Both the position numbers and the translations under genes were made by a program. Of a stretch of DNA of 64,000 nt, positions 62,061-64,000 are shown in pieces. The notes under the pieces were generated by a model. It did no database searches. It was given only the letters and a program-made list of their open reading frames with translations, and was not told the origin of the DNA. The DNA is from Terriglobales bacterium (lineage in GTDB: Bacteria; Acidobacteriota; Terriglobia; Terriglobales; Acidobacteriaceae): contig DASSIZ010000069.1 in NCBI GenBank assembly GCA_035691485.1, positions 62,001 to 126,000 on the forward strand, written 5' to 3'. Each line of letters starts with the position of its first letter. Position 1 is the first letter of the stretch.

Positions 62061-63008
62061 CTAGCCCCTGTTTTCCCGTTTCCACTCCGCGCGGGCGGCG
62101 ATGTCTTCCAACTGGCGTCGCCAGTCGAGGCCCTCGACGAAGTCGCTGGAATCGCGCCAGCCAGGACGCACCTTGACGAACAGTTCGAGAAAAACTTTTT
62201 TGCCGAGCGCACGCTCGATCTGGTGGCGCGCCTCCGTGCCGATCTTTTTCAGCATGGCGCCGCCTTTGCCGATCAGGATTCCCTTCTGCCCTTCGCGCTC
62301 GCAGTAGATAGTCGCGGCGATGCGCACCAAGCGCTGCTCCTCCTCGTAGCTGTCGACCAGCACCGTGGTTGCGTAGGGGATCTCCTGCTGGGTTTGAATC
62401 AGCACCTGCTCGCGAATGATTTCGGCGGCGAGAAAGCGCGCGGGCTGATCGGTAAGCTGGTCGGCGGGAAAGTACGCCGGCCCTTCGGGCAGCGCCGCCA
62501 CCACCGCGTCCAGCAATTCTTCCAGCCCTTGCTTCTTGCGCGCGCTGATGGGAATGATCTCGGAGAACTCGTGCAGCTTCGACCATTGCTCAATCAGCGG
62601 CAGCAAGCGGCGTTTGTCGACCAGGTCAATCTTGTTGAGCAGCAGGATGACGGGCGTCTTCGCACGCCGGGCAAGATCAATCACGATCTGCTCGCCGGTG
62701 CCGAATCTCTGCGTGATGTCGGTGATAAGCAGCACCAGGTTGCTGCCTTCGAGAGCTTCGCGGACCTCCTGCATCATTTTCTTGTCGAGGCGGGTTTCGG
62801 GACGGTGCACGCCGGGAGTGTCGATCACGACGACTTGGGCCTTCGGCCTTCCCTTCCTCGCGGGAAGATTCAGGATGCCCTGGATGCGATTGCGCGTGGT
62901 CTGCGGCTTGTGGGTCACGATGGCGAGCTTCTCGCCTACCAGCGCGTTCAGCAACGTCGACTTGCCCGCATTGGGACGGCCGAGAATGGTGACGAAGCCG
63001 GATTTCAT
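62061..63008 (-). CDS. era: GTPase Era
   Basis: This 315-residue protein has G1 GRPNAGKS, G2 KPQTTRNRI, G3 DTPGV, G4 NKIDL and G5 SAR, followed by the KH domain with the IGKGGAMLKKIGTEAR loop. This is Era, which binds the 3' end of 16S rRNA and matures the small ribosomal subunit. Length and order are typical. The start is preceded by a repeat-rich gap and not by a clear ribosome site; ATG 63008 gives the family N-terminus KSGFVTILG. It is convergent with the regulator gene and follows the CBS gene on the same strand. Confidence 0.95.
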   Translation of the reverse strand: MKSGFVTILGRPNAGKSTLLNALVGEKLAIVTHKPQTTRNRIQGILNLPARKGRPKAQVVVIDTPGVHRPETRLDKKMMQEVREALEGSNLVLLITDITQRFGTGEQIVIDLARRAKTPVILLLNKIDLVDKRRLLPLIEQWSKLHEFSEIIPISARKKQGLEELLDAVVAALPEGPAYFPADQLTDQPARFLAAEIIREQVLIQTQQEIPYATTVLVDSYEEEQRLVRIAATIYCEREGQKGILIGKGGAMLKKIGTEARHQIERALGKKVFLELFVKVRPGWRDSSDFVEGLDWRRQLEDIAARAEWKRENRG

Positions 63009-63011
63009 AGG

Positions 63012-63095
63012 AGTTAGGAGTTGGGAGTTAGAGTTAGGAGTTAGCGGGAACAGCGCCTAACTACTGACTCCTAACTACCAACTCCTAACTACTAC
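63012..63095. repeat. GTTAGGA-type repeats forming a long inverted repeat between CBS protein and era
   Basis: Bases 63012-63044 carry copies of AGTTAGGAGTTGG/AGTTAG units. Bases 63057-63095 carry the reverse-complement form with a few mismatches, separated by CGGGAACAGCGC. The right arm overlaps the last codons of the CBS gene (three Ser codons and stop). The structure could form an RNA hairpin between the two minus-strand genes. Confidence 0.75.
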
Positions 63096-64000
63096 TCGTC
63101 TTCGCATGCTGCAAGGTCGAAATTCGCAAGCGTTCCACGCGCCGGTCGGTGGACTGCAGCACTTCGAAGCGGAGTCCCTCGGCATTGAGCACTTCCCCCT
63201 GCTGCGGTATCCGGCCCACAATCTCGCTCACCAGGCCCGCGACGGTCGTGGCCTCGTGCCCCTCGATGCGGATGCTGAACAACTCGTCGAGCCGGTCCAC
63301 GTCCATGCTGCCGGGAACGATGAAGGAATGATCGTTCTCGCGGACGATGTCCTTTTCGCGCTCGTCGCGGATTTCGCCGACGATTTCCTCGACCATGTCC
63401 TCGATGGTGACCAGGCCGGCGACGGCGCCGTATTCGTCAACCACGATCTCCATGCGGATGTTGTCGCGTTGCATCTCCCGTAACAGGTCGCTGACGCGCT
63501 TGCTCTCGGGGACGAACTTGACGTCGGGGTTCATCAGCTCTCGCGCGGTGCGGGTGCGCGCTTCCGTATCTGGGACCTGGAGCAGGTCGCGGGCGTGCAC
63601 GATGCCTACGATCTTGTCGATCGTGCCCTCGTACACCGGGACGCGCGAGAAGGTCTGGGTGCGCAACATGTCGGTGAGCTTCTCGACGGTGGTGTCGGCG
63701 GAAACGATAAACATTTCCGGTCGCGGCTTCATGACCTCGCGGACAATTTTGTCGCCGAATTCGACGACCGACTGGATGAGTTCGCGGTCGCTCTCCTCCA
63801 GGATGCCTTCCTCCTGGCCGGCCTCGATGAGCGCATCGACGGCTTCCGACGGGTGCTCCGGTTCGCGCTCCGCGTGTTCCTTGGTCAGAGCGAGCACGGA
63901 GTGGCAGAAGCCGATCACCAGAGTGACGGGCAGCGCAAGATAGAGCAACGCGCGCAGCGGAAGGATGAACTTTGCCATCCATGCGCCGCGGGTGCGCGAG
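63085..64000 (-). CDS. CorC/HlyC-type CBS-domain protein (partial, 5' end outside window)
   Basis: The visible 300 residues hold the last part of a membrane region (LRALLYLALPVTLVIGFC), then a linker (EPEHPSEAVDALIEAGQEEG, ILEESDRELIQSVVEFGDKI). Two CBS domains follow (REVMKPRPEMFIVSADTTVE, VPVYEGTIDKIVGIVHARDL and MNPDVKFVPESKRVSDLLRE), with the CorC_HlyC C-terminal domain last (SFIVPGSMDVDRLDELF, VAGLVSEIVGRIPQQGEV). The open frame runs past base 64000, so the DUF21 membrane part probably lies outside. Members export Mg or Co ions or act with Era-type ribosome genes. Confidence 0.9.
   Translation of the reverse strand, partial: SRTRGAWMAKFILPLRALLYLALPVTLVIGFCHSVLALTKEHAEREPEHPSEAVDALIEAGQEEGILEESDRELIQSVVEFGDKIVREVMKPRPEMFIVSADTTVEKLTDMLRTQTFSRVPVYEGTIDKIVGIVHARDLLQVPDTEARTRTARELMNPDVKFVPESKRVSDLLREMQRDNIRMEIVVDEYGAVAGLVTIEDMVEEIVGEIRDEREKDIVRENDHSFIVPGSMDVDRLDELFSIRIEGHEATTVAGLVSEIVGRIPQQGEVLNAEGLRFEVLQSTDRRVERLRISTLQHAKTSSS

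Overview
The window is chromosomal DNA of about 60% GC. It most probably comes from an acidobacterium (Acidobacteriota, Terriglobia-like). I infer this from an Oar-type TonB receptor with an N-terminal carboxypeptidase-regulatory domain, a tail of an acidobacterial VWFA-type protein, beta-propeller lipoproteins, many PilZ/STAS/receiver singletons, and lone tRNA genes. There is no complete prophage, CRISPR array or intact insertion sequence. The only trace of a mobile element is a broken tyrosine integrase beside a tRNA-Arg.

Layout. 1-6.1 kb: the 5' part of a TrpG/PabA amidotransferase, a GT39-type membrane glycosyltransferase, a zinc-ribbon protein, phosphofructokinase, a beta-propeller lipoprotein and a Fis-type HTH protein. 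6.7-8.5 kb: PilZ protein, small membrane ORF, tRNA-Arg(CCU), and a scar where an integrase tail meets a VWFA-protein tail. 8.8-12.1 kb: TonB receptor. 12.8-18.3 kb: small regulators (receiver, STAS-like, cyclic-nucleotide binding), an ABM protein, SRAP/YedK DNA-crosslink protein, DHH phosphoesterase, a DUF4870-like membrane protein and Fur. 18.4-26.9 kb: penicillin-acylase-family hydrolase, a propeller lipoprotein, a homocysteine methyltransferase/MTHFR fusion, XseB, a receiver protein, an ATP-grasp ligase and YggX. 27.0-32.0 kb: glyoxylate shunt (isocitrate lyase, IclR regulator, long malate synthase) with three 18-bp palindromes in the aceA-iclR gap. 33.5-39.4 kb: a five-gene operon on the minus strand (GntR, fused gamma-delta, alpha and beta subunits of a thiamine-diphosphate/Fe-S 2-oxoacid oxidoreductase, OxlT-like antiporter) that I read as an oxalate oxidoreductase system. 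39.7-48.9 kb: STAS protein, ABC1 kinase, and a carbon-storage region (lipase-like hydrolase, six-repeat phasin-like protein, PhaR, WS/DGAT acyltransferase, AdhE). 49-55.6 kb: GMC oxidoreductase, tRNA-Ser(GGA), a degenerate NarL-type regulator with a PilZ partner, PmbA/TldD, and a small Smr protein. 55.7-64 kb: an unrecognised 574-residue protein with an endonuclease-III-like glycosylase, an NtrY/NtrX-type pair, Era and a truncated CBS/CorC protein.

How the genes fit together. The central theme is C2 metabolism and carbon storage. Isocitrate lyase and malate synthase route acetyl-CoA into biomass. The oxalate operon would import oxalate in exchange for formate and oxidise it to CO2 with ferredoxin reduction. 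PhaR, the phasin-like protein, WS/DGAT and AdhE point to polyhydroxyalkanoate and wax-ester or triacylglycerol storage. Palindromes matching the operator style of the neighbouring regulator were found for IclR, GntR and PhaR, so local control can be proposed for each module.

The strongest candidate for a little-described system is the oxalate oxidoreductase-OxlT operon under GntR control. Next is the PhaR/six-repeat phasin pair with CTGC-N3-GCAG and TGC-N3-GCA sites. All functional calls come from reading motifs; no database search was run.
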